From JBEDUK01 sp963781595 (GTDB lineage: Bacteria > Actinomycetota > UBA4738), in contig CAWAGG010000006.1 of the NCBI GenBank assembly GCA_963781595.1, forward strand, positions 1,674,001 to 1,738,000: DNA of 64,000 nucleotides, read 5' to 3'. The translations under genes were made by a program, and so were the position numbers. Under the pieces are notes generated by a model. The model was not told where the DNA came from and ran no database searches. It was given only the letters and a program-made list of their open reading frames with translations. Shown piece after piece: positions 35,074 to 43,849 of the stretch; the first letter of the stretch is position 1; each line of letters starts with the position of its first letter.

Positions 35074-35286
35074 CTACATCCCCGGGCAGTTCTGGTTGTT
35101 GGCCGCCGACGAGCCGGACGACGCCGAGGACGGGTTCGAACTCGATGCCTTCGACGTGGAACCCGTCGAGGTCGTCGACTTCGCCGTCTGGGCCGCGGTC
35201 GCCGCGTTCGCGATCGCGGCCCCGCCGCCGACCAGGGCGCCCGTCAGGGTCAGGGCCACCAGGGCCTTGGTGATGTGGTTCCGCAC
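35074..35286 (-). CDS. Small secreted Ser/Thr/Asn-rich protein
   Basis: A 70-residue protein starting at GTG 35286. AAGGAGGTGATC upstream is a complete match to the 16S anti-Shine-Dalgarno, so very strong translation is expected. The signal peptide (ITKALVALTLTGALVGGGAAIANA) ends in ANA, and the mature part of about 40 residues is almost only Ser, Thr, Ala, Asn, Gln and Lys with one Cys near the end (NQNCPGM). It is probably disordered. The function is unknown; a surface or matrix component is possible. Confidence 0.75.
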   Translation of the reverse strand: MRNHITKALVALTLTGALVGGGAAIANAATAAQTAKSTTSTGSTSKASSSNPSSASSGSSAANNQNCPGM

Positions 35287-35417
35287 GTTCGATCACCTCC
35301 TTCCCTTCCGTTCGTGTGGAATGCCAGTCCACCGGGCCCGGCTGGGAAACGGGTTGGAGTCGGCCGAGAGATGGCGGAGCGTCCCGGCGGGCTGCGACGG
35401 CTTGCGCCCGCCTGTCG

Positions 35418-35423
35418 TACGCT
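35418..35423 (+). promoter_or_regulatory. Leaderless -10 box TACGCT
   Basis: TACGCT lies 9 bases before the ATG at 35433 of the GMC gene, which has no Shine-Dalgarno. Confidence 0.35.
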
Positions 35424-35432
35424 CCGGACCAC

Positions 35433-36967
35433 ATGGACGCCGACGTGACCGTCGTGGGGGGCGGGTCCGCGGGTTGCGTCCTGGCGACGCGGCTGAGCGA
35501 GGATCCCGACCGGAGGGTCCTGCTCGTCGAGGCCGGCCCCGATCACGTTGGCCGCGAAGCGCTCCCGCCGGAGATCGCCGACGGCTCCTTCCCCACGGGC
35601 AGTCACGACTGGGGCTTCCGCTCCGAGCCCGACGCCGGGGGTCGAACGCTCGACCTCCTGCGGGGCAAGCTGATGGGCGGGTGCTCGTCGACGAACGCCT
35701 GCCTGGCGCTCCGGGGCTCAGCGGCTGACTACGACGCCTGGGCGGCGTCCGGCGTCACGGGCTGGGCGTTCGACGACGTGCTGCCCGCGTTCCGGGCGTG
35801 CGAGACGGACCTCGACTTCCCGGCCGCCGCCTGGCACGGAGACCTCGGGCCCACTGCCGATCCGGCGGGAACGGCCGGCCCGAGTTCGCCCCCGCCGCCA
35901 CCGCGTCGCTCGAGGCGGCCGCTGCCCTCGGTCACCCGTCGATCGAGGACCACAATCGTCCGGGAGCGATCGGTGCGGGGCCGATGCCGGTGAACCGGGT
36001 CGACGGGCTCCGCATGAGCACGGCGCTCACGTACCTGGCGGGCGCGCGAGATCGTTCGAACCTGACGATCCGGCCTGGGACGGTCGTGGATCGCGTCGTC
36101 GTCGACGGCGACCGAGCCGTCGGCGTGCGCCTCGCCGGCTCCGGACCGGGCGCCGGCGAGACGATCCGGTCGAACGCGGTGGTCCTGGCCGCGGGCGCGT
36201 ACGCGAGCCCGGCGATCCTCTTGCGCTCGGGCATCGGTCCGGCCACCGACCTGCGGGACCTGGGCATCTCCATCGCGTGCGAGCTCGTGGGTGTGGGCTC
36301 GAACCTGATCGACCACGTCTGGCTCTCGGTCGACGTCCCGGTCGCGCCGGGTCCTGGTCGGGCGCCGCTCGCGCAGGTCCTGGTCACGTTCAGCAGCACC
36401 TCCTGGGACGGCGATAGGCCCGACCTGCAGCTCGTGCCCTGCTCGCCGATCGGGGTTCCCCAGACCGAGAGCCCCACCGGCGCAGTCTCGTTCGTCGGCG
36501 TGTCGGTGGTGAGGCCGCGCTCGCGAGGCCGCGTCTGGCTTCGGTCGGCCGACCCGAACGCTCCGCCCAGGATCGACCCCGGTCACTTCCGGCACGCCGA
36601 CGACATCTTGCGTGCGATCGACGGGGTTCGCGCCGCACGGCGGCTGCTTCGCACCGAGCCGCTTGCTGGGTTGGTGGCCGGCGCGGAGCTGAAACCGGCG
36701 CCGGGCGTGCCCGACGACGACGCCGAGGGTCTCGAGGCCGGCATCCGACGCTCGTACGACACGTACCATCATCCGGTGGGCACGTGTCGGATGGGACCCG
36801 ACCCATCGGGCGGCGCCGTCGTCGACGCGCGCGGCCGGGTCCACGGCGTCGAGGGCCTCTGGGTCGCCGACGCGTCGATCATGCCGGACATCCCGTCGGC
36901 GAACACGAACCTCCCGACGATCATGGTCGCCGAACGCGTCGCCGGCTGGCTGCGCGAGGACGGGTAG
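35433..36967 (+). pseudogene. GMC-family FAD oxidoreductase, frameshifted
   Basis: The N-terminus has the FAD motif VVGGGSAGCVLATRLSED and GGCSSTNACLALRG, in one frame to about 35852. The rest (APAATASLEAAAALGHPSI, the C-terminal HHPVGTCRMG, then WVADASIMPDIPSANTNLPT) is in another frame from about 35876. Between them LPIRRE, part of the usual GPLPIRR motif, lies in the third frame, so two small indels are likely at about 35853 and 35875-35880. Intact, it would be a choline-dehydrogenase/glucose-oxidase-type alcohol oxidoreductase. Confidence 0.8.
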
Positions 36968-37003
36968 CGGGGGAGAGAACGCCGGACGCCGCGGGCCCAG
37001 CTT

Positions 37004-37649
37004 TCAGGTCTGCGCCGGGAACGAGGCCGTCCGGATCAACCGGTCCGCGGTCGCCGCGAATCGCTGGAACCCGCCGGCCGTCGTCGCGAACTCGATCGTG
37101 ACGTCGTCCGGCCCGACCGGCACGACGACGAACCGCACGTGCGCGCCCTTGCCGAGCGGGAGGAGATCCAGGCCCATCTGGAACAGCTTCACGCAGCCGG
37201 GCGCGCAGCTCAGCGGGCTCTTCGCCGGGGACGCGGGCGACCACCGCATCCAGCTAGGTCGCCGTCAGCCCGCCGACGGTCGTCGGGATCGGCGGCCCCG
37301 TCCGGAGGTACGGGTTCGAACGGAGCCATGCGACCAGGTCGTCGGGCGCCGCCACCGCCCCACGATATCGAGGGTCGTAGACCTCGCCGACGACCATCAG
37401 GTTCAGCTGGGGAAGGGCGCCGTCGTCGACGGCGATCAGCGTTGGGCGGTCGGTCGTCTGGTTCAGGTCGCCGGGGAACCGGAACCGCACCTGCGGGTGG
37501 AAGTTCGCGGAGACGAACACCCCGGAGGGGATCGGGGACGGCGTCCGGTGGGAACCGGTCGGGTTCGGACCGGGCGTCCCCGTCGAGCACGCCGACGCCG
37601 CTCCGATGGAGATGGCGAGCACGGCGATCGTCAGACGAGATCCGGGCAT
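37004..37649 (-). pseudogene. Lipoprotein with in-frame stop and frameshift
   Basis: From the ATG at 37649 a signal with a lipobox (ISIGAASAC) leads into a soluble domain that stops at a TAG (37254-37256) after TTVGGLTAT. Beyond the stop LDAVVARVP continues in the same frame, then KSPLSCAPGCVKLFQ through FATTAGGFQRFAATADRL continues in another frame to a stop at 37004. These pieces read as one former protein. The family is not recognised. A shorter lipoprotein of 131 residues could still be made. Confidence 0.55.
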
Positions 37650-37796
37650 CCATCCGTTCTACGGTGCGTTCGGTTAACGAGGATGCCGGCTGCCGAAGCA
37701 CGGGTCGTCGGGCCTCCCTGTCGGCTCCGTTGCCGCAACGGCCCCTCGCGGATACCGTTCCTGGGCCTGGACGCCGCCGGTCGGCGGTCCGGCTCG

Positions 37797-39486
37797 ATGC
37801 CCGATCGAACGGAGAGGACGTTGTCTCCCAGGAGAAGCCTGCCCAGTGGCCGCTCGCAGATCGTTCGGCGCCGAGCCGCGATCACCGCCGGCGCCCAGGC
37901 CATGATCCTCGTCGTGGCGCTGCTGTGGGGGCCGGCGTCCATGGCGTCGCCGGTGCATGTGCGCCCATCGACCCGCCCACGGAGCGCCGCGTACCTCCCC
38001 GACGAAGTCCTCGTCCGATACCGAGCCGGGTTCGGCGCCGGCGCGATCTCGCGCGTGGAGCGCGGTCTGGGAGCGACGGTGGTGAGGTCCTATCCGTTCG
38101 TTCCCGGACTGACGCTGCTCCGTCTGGACGGCGGTCGCTCCGTACCGGCCGCGGTTGCCGCCTTCGCCTCCATGCCAGAGGTCATGTATGCGCAGCCGAA
38201 CTGGGTTTCGCACATCGACGCGTCGGAGGGTGCGCGCCGACCGAGCCTGACCCCGGACGACCCGAGGTACGGCAAGCAGTGGGGATGGCGGCGGATCGAC
38301 GCCCCGGCCGCATGGGACCTCACGACCGGTTCGCACGCCGTGGTGGTCGGTGATATCGACACCGGGCTCGACTACGACCACGAAGATCTGGCAGCGAACG
38401 CCTGGAGGAACACGGCCGAGTGCAACGGGCAGGCGGCGGTCGACGACGACGGCAACGGGTACGTCGACGACTGCTACGGGATCGACACGATCGACGGTGA
38501 CACGGATCCGATGGACGACAACGATCACGGGACGCACACGGCGGGCACGATCGGCGCGGTCGGCGACAACGGCGTCGGCGTGACCGGGATGGACTGGAAC
38601 GTGCAGGTCCTGCCCTGCAAGTCGCACGATGCGAGCGGCAACGGCTCGATCGCAAGCATCATCGAGTGCTACCAGTACATGGTCACCGAGAAGGCTGCCG
38701 GCAACGACATCATCGCGACGAACAACTCGTATGCCCACTGCCCGGAGGCATGCGACTTCGACCGGGCGACGGAGGACGGCATCGCGGCGTTGGGAGACGC
38801 GGGGATCCTGTTCATCGCCGCTGCTGGCAACGACGCGAGCGACAACGACGCGGCCCCCGCGTACCCGGCCAACTACTTCCTCCCGAACGTGATCGCGGTG
38901 GCCGCCACCAACTCCGCGGACAAGCTGGCGGGATTCTCCAACCGCGGCGACCGGTCGGTGCTGGTCGGCGCGCCGGGCACGCGCATCCTCAGCACGATAC
39001 CGGACGACGCGTACGCGCGGTTCAGCGGAACCTCGATGGCGACCCCGCACGTGACCGGGCTGGCTGCCTTGATCCACGCCGCCGATCCCGGGCTGTCGAT
39101 CTATGGGATCCGGAACCTGATCGTCGCCGGCGGCGACGATGTCGTGTCTCTCGATGGGAAGACCGTCTCCGGAAAGCGGATCGACGCATACGGTTCGCTC
39201 AGGTGCTCGGGTTCGACGGTGTCCGGGATGCTCCGGCCCCTCGACACCGTGCCGACCGGCAAGCAGACGATCGCCGTGCTGAACATCGACTGCGCGAAGG
39301 CGGCCGGCAAGCTGACACGTCACGATCAAGCCGGGCAACATCAACCTCACGCTGAAGGACGACGGCAAGAAGGCCGACCTGGCGGCGAACGACGGGATCT
39401 ACTCCGCGTCATGGACGCCGGCCAAGAAGGGCAGCTACACGCTGAAGTTCTCCAACGGCAAGTCCTACTCCGTCACGGTCGCGTAG
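37797..39486 (+). pseudogene. Subtilisin-like serine protease (S8), frameshift near C-terminus
   Basis: A signal segment (AMILVVALLWGPASMAS) is followed by an inhibitory propeptide (DEVLVRYRAG, then MPEVMYAQPNWV) and a full S8 domain. Catalytic Asp is in VVGDIDTGLDYDHEDL, His in NDHGTHTAGTIG and Ser in FSGTSMATPHVTGLAAL. After AAGKLT near 39316 the expected VTIKPGNINLTLKDDG lies in another frame and ends at 39486; removing one base would rejoin them. Only the C-terminal beta domain is affected, so the protease may still fold. The start is uncertain (37683, 37797 or TTG 37821). Confidence 0.8.
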
Positions 39487-39496
39487 GACCGACCGG

Positions 39497-40336
39497 TCAT
39501 CGTTCGGTGAGTCGTTCGGCCGCGGAGCGCGCGCGCTCCGCGGCCCGGTCGGCTTCCCGCCGGGCGCGGTTCGCCTCGCGCCGTTTCCCCGCGGCGACCT
39601 TCGCGGCGCGTTCCGCGTCCTGTTCGGCGGCAACGGCCGCTCGCTCGACCTCGTCCGCGGTGTTCGCCGCGGAGGTCGCGGTCGCCCTGAGGCGTTGTGC
39701 ATCTCGTTCGGCCCGGTCCCGTTCCCGTCGCCGCCGAGCGGCGGCCTCCGCGCGTTCGCGTTCCTCGTCCGGGCGGCGGGTCGCGTCGCCGTCACCCTCG
39801 GACTCGTGCGCCGGGCCAGCATCCGAGGCGCCGAAGAGCCCATCGAACCCGCCGGAGCCGGAGAGGTCATGGTCGAGGATGCCGCGACGCAGGAGATCGG
39901 CGCCTTCGGGATCGGCGGCCGTCGCCATCAGGCTGGCGGCGATGCGGTCCAGGTTCTGGCGGTGGGCCGGCAGCCCGGCATCCTCGAGGATCGCGCCCGC
40001 TCGCTCGGTCACGCCGGCGACCACCCGCTGGCGCTCCTCGGACGCCGCACGGAACCGCGGTCCGGCCCGTTCCTTCGCCGTCGACATGGCGGCACGAAGC
40101 TCGTCGTTCGCGGCGAACAGCTCCTGGAGCCGCTCCGGCTCCGACGACGCGACGCGGTCGAGCGCCCACGCGGTGGGGGAAGGCTTGCGGAGCCGGTGGA
40201 CGGCCGCGGCGGCTTCGGCGTCGCCGGCCAACTTCAGGTCCTTCACCATCTCGGCTCGGGCCGCGACGAATCCCGCCGGCGGCACCTGGTACAGCCGCTG
40301 CACGTCCTCCTGGGGTTCGCCTGCGGTGTCGTCCAT
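39497..40336 (-). CDS. Coiled-coil protein of unknown function
   Basis: A 279-residue protein. The first 150 residues form a conserved helical domain seen in many actinobacterial uncharacterised proteins (PPAGFVAARAEMVKDLKLAG, then RLRKPSPTAWALDRV). The last 110 residues are a highly charged coiled coil of Arg, Glu and Ala. No enzyme motif is visible. A near-match to the TANNNT box (TAGAAC) lies 6 bases before its ATG. It is convergent with the protease gene, 11 bases apart. Confidence 0.75.
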   Translation of the reverse strand: MDDTAGEPQEDVQRLYQVPPAGFVAARAEMVKDLKLAGDAEAAAAVHRLRKPSPTAWALDRVASSEPERLQELFAANDELRAAMSTAKERAGPRFRAASEERQRVVAGVTERAGAILEDAGLPAHRQNLDRIAASLMATAADPEGADLLRRGILDHDLSGSGGFDGLFGASDAGPAHESEGDGDATRRPDEERERAEAAARRRRERDRAERDAQRLRATATSAANTADEVERAAVAAEQDAERAAKVAAGKRREANRARREADRAAERARSAAERLTER

Positions 40337-40448
40337 GGCCGAGTTCTACCCGACCGGGCGGTCGGCCGCCACCGCGATCATGCGCGCTTCGGGGGTCGTG
40401 CCATCATGCCGCGGTGATCGGCGGGGCGATCCATCGGACCGGCCGGAC

Positions 40449-41195
40449 GTGAGCGTCGGCGGATGGCTCGTGGCCGCGACCCTGGCGGCGGCCGTCGCCG
40501 ACTGGGTCGCGGTCGCGCGTTCGTCGAAGCCGGCCGAGTACGTGTGCAAGCCGCTCACCATGGTCCTGCTCATCGCGGCGGCGATCGCGTTCCGGACCGA
40601 CGCCGTCGCGGCGAGGTGGATCTTCACGTTGGCGGCCCTCGTGCTGTGCCTCGCGGGCGACGTGTTCCTCATGCTCCCGCGGGACCCGTTCGTCGCGGGT
40701 CTGGCATCGTTCCTCCTCGCACACGTCGCGTACGTCGTCGCGTTCGCGGTGTCGATCGACTCCGTGTCGCGTCGGTTCGCCGACTACCCGGTGCCGGGCT
40801 CGTTCGTAGAGCCGCCTCCGCCCTGGGGCACGATCGCGGTGGCCTCGGCGGCCGTGCTGGTGGTCGCCGTGCCGCTGTTCCTCCGGATCCGGAGAGGGAT
40901 CGTCGAACGGGGTCGCCCCGAGCTGGTGCTGCCGGTTGCCCTCTACGTCGTCGCGATCAGCGCGATGGTGATCAGCGCCTTCGCGACGCTCGGCCGCCCT
41001 TCGTGGAGCGTCGAAGGCCGAACGTTCGCGATCGCCGGTGCGGTGCTGTTCTTCGTTTCGGACGCGCTGATCGGCTGGACGCGATTCGTCCGGCCGAGTC
41101 CATGGGGACCGGTCACGATCATGGTCACGTACCACCTGGGACAGGTGGGCCTGGTGCTCGGGCTCCTCGCGAGCCCGCTCGTCATCCCTCGGTAG
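40449..41195 (+). CDS. YhhN-family (lysoplasmalogenase-like) membrane protein
   Basis: About 248 residues with seven to eight transmembrane helices. The pattern KPLTMVLLIAAAIAF, LVLCLAGDVFLMLPRDPFVAGLASFLLAHVAYV and FFVSDALIGW fits the YhhN/TMEM86 family, whose animal member hydrolyses lysoplasmalogens. The conserved Asp in GDVFLML and SDALIG are the likely catalytic residues. The link to plasmalogen-type lipids is interesting next to the AGPS-like gene at 54.7 kb. The start GTG 40449 is uncertain; ATG 40380 is the alternative. Confidence 0.85.
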   Translation: MSVGGWLVAATLAAAVADWVAVARSSKPAEYVCKPLTMVLLIAAAIAFRTDAVAARWIFTLAALVLCLAGDVFLMLPRDPFVAGLASFLLAHVAYVVAFAVSIDSVSRRFADYPVPGSFVEPPPPWGTIAVASAAVLVVAVPLFLRIRRGIVERGRPELVLPVALYVVAISAMVISAFATLGRPSWSVEGRTFAIAGAVLFFVSDALIGWTRFVRPSPWGPVTIMVTYHLGQVGLVLGLLASPLVIPR

Positions 41196-41211
41196 TAGTA
41201 AGGCTGCCTGA

Positions 41212-41688
41212 CTATCTCCCGGCGTTCAGCGCGCCGCCCGGATCGATGTGGTCGAGGAGCAGGGACAGCCCGCTCTTCATCGACTCGAACCCTCCTCGGC
41301 CGAGGTATTCGGCGAACTCCGCCTCAAGCTCGCTCACGACCTCCAGGGCATCCATCAGCAGGCGTTGGCCGCGTTCCGTCCGCCAGACCATCACGACCCG
41401 GCCGTCCTTCGGGTCCGGCCGTCGCTCGAGGTAGCCCCTGGCTTCGATCTCGCGCACCAGCTGGCTCGCCGCCTGCCGGGTCACGCCGGCTTTCGCCGCG
41501 AGGTTCGTGATGCTCGTCCCCTCCGTGTCCAGGTTCGCGAGCAGGGCGGGGTAGGAGACCATCAGATCCAGGTACCCACGCTCGCGGATGCGGCGGACCA
41601 TCTCCGTCGTCTCGGCGCGGGTGGCCCGGATGAGCAGCCGGTACAGGGTCCGTTCGCGGAACGCGCGGAGCCGTTCGGCGTCGAGCAT
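41212..41688 (-). CDS. MarR-family regulator
   Basis: About 158 residues. The winged helix has TSITNLAAKAGVTRQAASQLVREIEARGYLERRPDPKDGRVV in segments, with the DPKDGR wing typical of MarR. Helices at both ends form the dimer interface. It is divergent from a SnoaL-like gene, and the shared promoter holds a palindrome over the -10 box, so it probably represses its neighbour and itself. ATG 41688 is chosen; GTG 41697 is possible. Confidence 0.9.
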   Translation of the reverse strand: MLDAERLRAFRERTLYRLLIRATRAETTEMVRRIRERGYLDLMVSYPALLANLDTEGTSITNLAAKAGVTRQAASQLVREIEARGYLERRPDPKDGRVVMVWRTERGQRLLMDALEVVSELEAEFAEYLGRGGFESMKSGLSLLLDHIDPGGALNAGR

Positions 41689-41698
41689 GTCGGTCACG

Positions 41699-41727
41699 AT
41701 ACGCAACCCCTTTGACAAGATACGCAA
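41699..41727 (+). repeat. Direct repeat ATACGCAA, 21 bp apart
   Basis: ATACGCAA occurs at 41699-41706 and 41720-41727, exactly two helical turns apart and flanking the -35 box. It may be a second regulator site in the MarR/SnoaL intergenic region. Confidence 0.45.
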
Positions 41728-41742
41728 GAAAGTTTACAACTT
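41712..41742 (+). promoter_or_regulatory. Sigma70-type promoter with overlapping MarR operator
   Basis: TTGACA (41712-41717), a 17-base spacer and TACAAC (41735-41740) form a good vegetative promoter toward the SnoaL gene. The palindrome AAGTT-TAC-AACTT (41730-41742) covers the -10 box, so a bound MarR dimer would block RNA polymerase. Confidence 0.65.
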
Positions 41743-41776
41743 CGTCAGACAGGAGGAGAGAGGGAGGGGGAACCCG

Positions 41777-42184
41777 ATGCAGCCGAAGGAGGTCGTTCGC
41801 CGGTTCGTCGAGGAGTACCAGGAGAAGCGGGATGACGAGGCGTTCGCCGAGTACCTGTCCCCGGACGTCGTCGATCATACGCCGATGCCCGGCACGGCCG
41901 GAGGAGCCGAAGGCGTTCGGCAGATCTTCGGGATGCTCTGGTCCGCGCTCCCCGACATGCGCGTCGAGATCCACGACCAGGTCGCCGAGGGCGACAAGGT
42001 CGTCACCCGCAAGTCGTTCGTCGGAACGCAGTCGGGCGAGCTGTTCGGGGTCCCGGCGACCGACAGGGAAGTGCACCTGGACCTGATCGACATCGTGCGC
42101 GTGTCCGATGGGAAGATCGTCGAGCACTGGAACATCGTGGATTCCTATGCGCTGATGCAGCAGCTCGGGGCGATCCCCTCGTAG
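41777..42184 (+). CDS. SnoaL-like polyketide-cyclase-fold protein
   Basis: A 135-residue protein of the SnoaL/ester-cyclase group: KEVVRRFVEEYQEKRDDEAF, then SPDVVDHTPMPG and GKIVEHWNIVDSYALMQQLG. These NTF2-fold proteins bind or turn over small hydrophobic molecules; a real cyclase role is not shown. GGAGGGGG precedes the ATG. Its promoter contains a likely MarR operator, so it may respond to a toxic phenolic or lipophilic compound. Confidence 0.85.
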   Translation: MQPKEVVRRFVEEYQEKRDDEAFAEYLSPDVVDHTPMPGTAGGAEGVRQIFGMLWSALPDMRVEIHDQVAEGDKVVTRKSFVGTQSGELFGVPATDREVHLDLIDIVRVSDGKIVEHWNIVDSYALMQQLGAIPS

Positions 42185-42226
42185 AGACCGATCCGGAGCG
42201 TCGCACCGTGGGGGATGGCGCCACCA

Positions 42227-43228
42227 TTATCCGGTCGGCGCCATCGCCTCGACCGTCGCCGCGACGCGTTCGGCCCGCTCCTCGGGCGATCCGGCGACCG
42301 AGAGCGGCATCAGCACGGGCGTCGTGACGCCGGCTGCCCGGTACCCGTCGATGCGTGCCAGCGCTCCGGCAGCGGTTCCGTGGACGAACAAGGCTTCGAA
42401 CAGCTCGTCGGAAAACAGCTCGGTCGCGCGTTCGCGTTCGCCGGCGCCCCACGCCTCGGCGATCGAGGCGGCTACGGCCTCGAAACCCTGGCGCGCCAGG
42501 GACGCGCTGTACGCGGGCACGGTCGCGTAGCCGGTCAGCAGCCGCGTGCCGACGAGGCGGACCAGCGCCTCGTCCTCGTCGAGCGCGATCGGGATGCGGA
42601 GGAACACGTCGAGGTCCGCGGGGTTGCGACCCGCTTCCCGCGCACCGATCGCGACCTCCGACAGCGCCTGACGGACGCCGTCGGGCGTCATCAGGAAGAA
42701 CTGCACGCCGTCGGCGATCCGGCCCGCCAGGCGGCACATCGCCGGCCCGAGCGCACCGACGAAGATCGGGACCGGCGCGCCGGGGTCGACCTGCAGACGG
42801 AAGTTCGTCACGCGGACCGTCTCGCCGTCGAACGAGACCTTGCGACCCGCGAGGATCTGGCGCAGCGCCTCGACGTACTCGCGAACGCGGGCGACGGGAC
42901 CTCCGAACGGCGTCCCCATCCAGTCGCCGACGATCGCCGGGGACGACGTCCCGATCCCGAGGACGAACCTCCCCCCGGAGAGCGCCTGCACCCCGGCGGC
43001 GCTCATCGCGATCAGCGCGGGCGGCCGCGTGAACACTGGGACGAGAGCGGTCCCCAGCCGGACGGTCGTCGTCCGTTCCGTTATCGCCGCCAGCGGCGTG
43101 AAGGCGTCGGTCGCGCCGACCTCAGCGGTCCACACGTCGGTGTACCCGAGCGCCTCGGCGCGCGCCGAGAGATCGATCGCGGCGCGCATGCCGGCGACCT
43201 CGATCGGCGGCGTGATCCCGAGTCGCAT
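42227..43228 (-). CDS. LLM-class (F420-dependent) flavin-type oxidoreductase
   Basis: A 333-residue TIM-barrel protein of the luciferase-like group. MRLGITPPIEVAGMRAAI, ALGYTDVWTAEVGATDAFTP and FVLGIGTSSPAIVGDWMG are typical of the F420-dependent subfamily found in actinobacteria. The substrate is unknown. A TANNNT box lies 6 bases before the ATG. The gene is convergent with the SnoaL gene. Confidence 0.88.
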   Translation of the reverse strand: MRLGITPPIEVAGMRAAIDLSARAEALGYTDVWTAEVGATDAFTPLAAITERTTTVRLGTALVPVFTRPPALIAMSAAGVQALSGGRFVLGIGTSSPAIVGDWMGTPFGGPVARVREYVEALRQILAGRKVSFDGETVRVTNFRLQVDPGAPVPIFVGALGPAMCRLAGRIADGVQFFLMTPDGVRQALSEVAIGAREAGRNPADLDVFLRIPIALDEDEALVRLVGTRLLTGYATVPAYSASLARQGFEAVAASIAEAWGAGERERATELFSDELFEALFVHGTAAGALARIDGYRAAGVTTPVLMPLSVAGSPEERAERVAATVEAMAPTG

Positions 43229-43234
43229 CGCGCC

Positions 43235-43240
43235 ATGCTA
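43235..43240 (-). promoter_or_regulatory. Leaderless -10 box TAGCAT
   Basis: On the minus strand TAGCAT lies 6 bases before the ATG at 43228 of the LLM-class gene. Confidence 0.5.
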
Positions 43241-43347
43241 GGTGAGGCGGTCATCGGGGCGACACCCGCGACGGCGGACCGAGGGCACCGGGGCGGGCGA
43301 GGAGCGTACGCTACCGACGCCGAAGGCCGGGAGAGAGGGGGATCAGC

Positions 43348-43734
43348 ATGTCGATCGAAGGGAACAAGGACGTCGTCAGGCGGTTCATCACGGAAGTGTT
43401 GGTCGGTGGCGACGTCGACGTGGCCGACGAGCTGCTCGCGCCGAACTACGTGAACCGCGCGATGGGCACCGACCGCGAAGCCTTCAAAGCGTTCATCGGG
43501 GGCTCGCCGGTCTTCTCCGATCGCCGCTTCGACATCGAGGACCTGGTGGCCGAAGGCGATGCGGTGGTGTCCCGCTTCTCCTTCGAGATCACCGACCCGA
43601 ACGGGAACGTGATCTCCGCCCGAGGCATGACCTACTACGGTCTCGCCGATGGAAGGATCGTCGAAGACGATCCGATCACGACTCCGGATCTGACGCAGGC
43701 GTTCGCCGACCTGATGCGCGAACCTGGTCCTTGA
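43348..43734 (+). CDS. SnoaL-like/ester-cyclase-like protein
   Basis: A 128-residue NTF2-fold protein with NKDVVRRFITEVLVGGDVDVADELLAPNYV and FDIEDLVAEGDAVVSRFSFE as family landmarks, in segments. It is related to the protein at 41777 in fold, not closely in sequence. GAGAGAGGGGG lies upstream of the ATG. The function is unknown; it may bind a small hydrophobic ligand. Confidence 0.82.
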   Translation: MSIEGNKDVVRRFITEVLVGGDVDVADELLAPNYVNRAMGTDREAFKAFIGGSPVFSDRRFDIEDLVAEGDAVVSRFSFEITDPNGNVISARGMTYYGLADGRIVEDDPITTPDLTQAFADLMREPGP

Positions 43735-43837
43735 TCTCCGATCCGTTCGTGCGTCTTCGACCGGGCGGCAGCTGACGGAAGGTATCTGTGCGGGGACCGG
43801 GTGGCGCTCCAGCGATGCGGATGTCGGGACGTGACAC

Positions 43838-43843
43838 TACTGT
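43838..43843 (+). promoter_or_regulatory. Leaderless -10 box TACTGT
   Basis: TACTGT lies 6 bases before the ATG at 43850. There is no Shine-Dalgarno. Confidence 0.5.
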
Positions 43844-43849
43844 TGTGGC

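Noticed and set aside
37098..41195. A single long open frame of 1365 codons on the plus strand
   Set aside because: It joins the subtilisin, an antisense stretch of the coiled-coil gene and the YhhN gene after a frameshift. Codons 740-1100 are Arg/Ser-rich antisense; only the ends match families.
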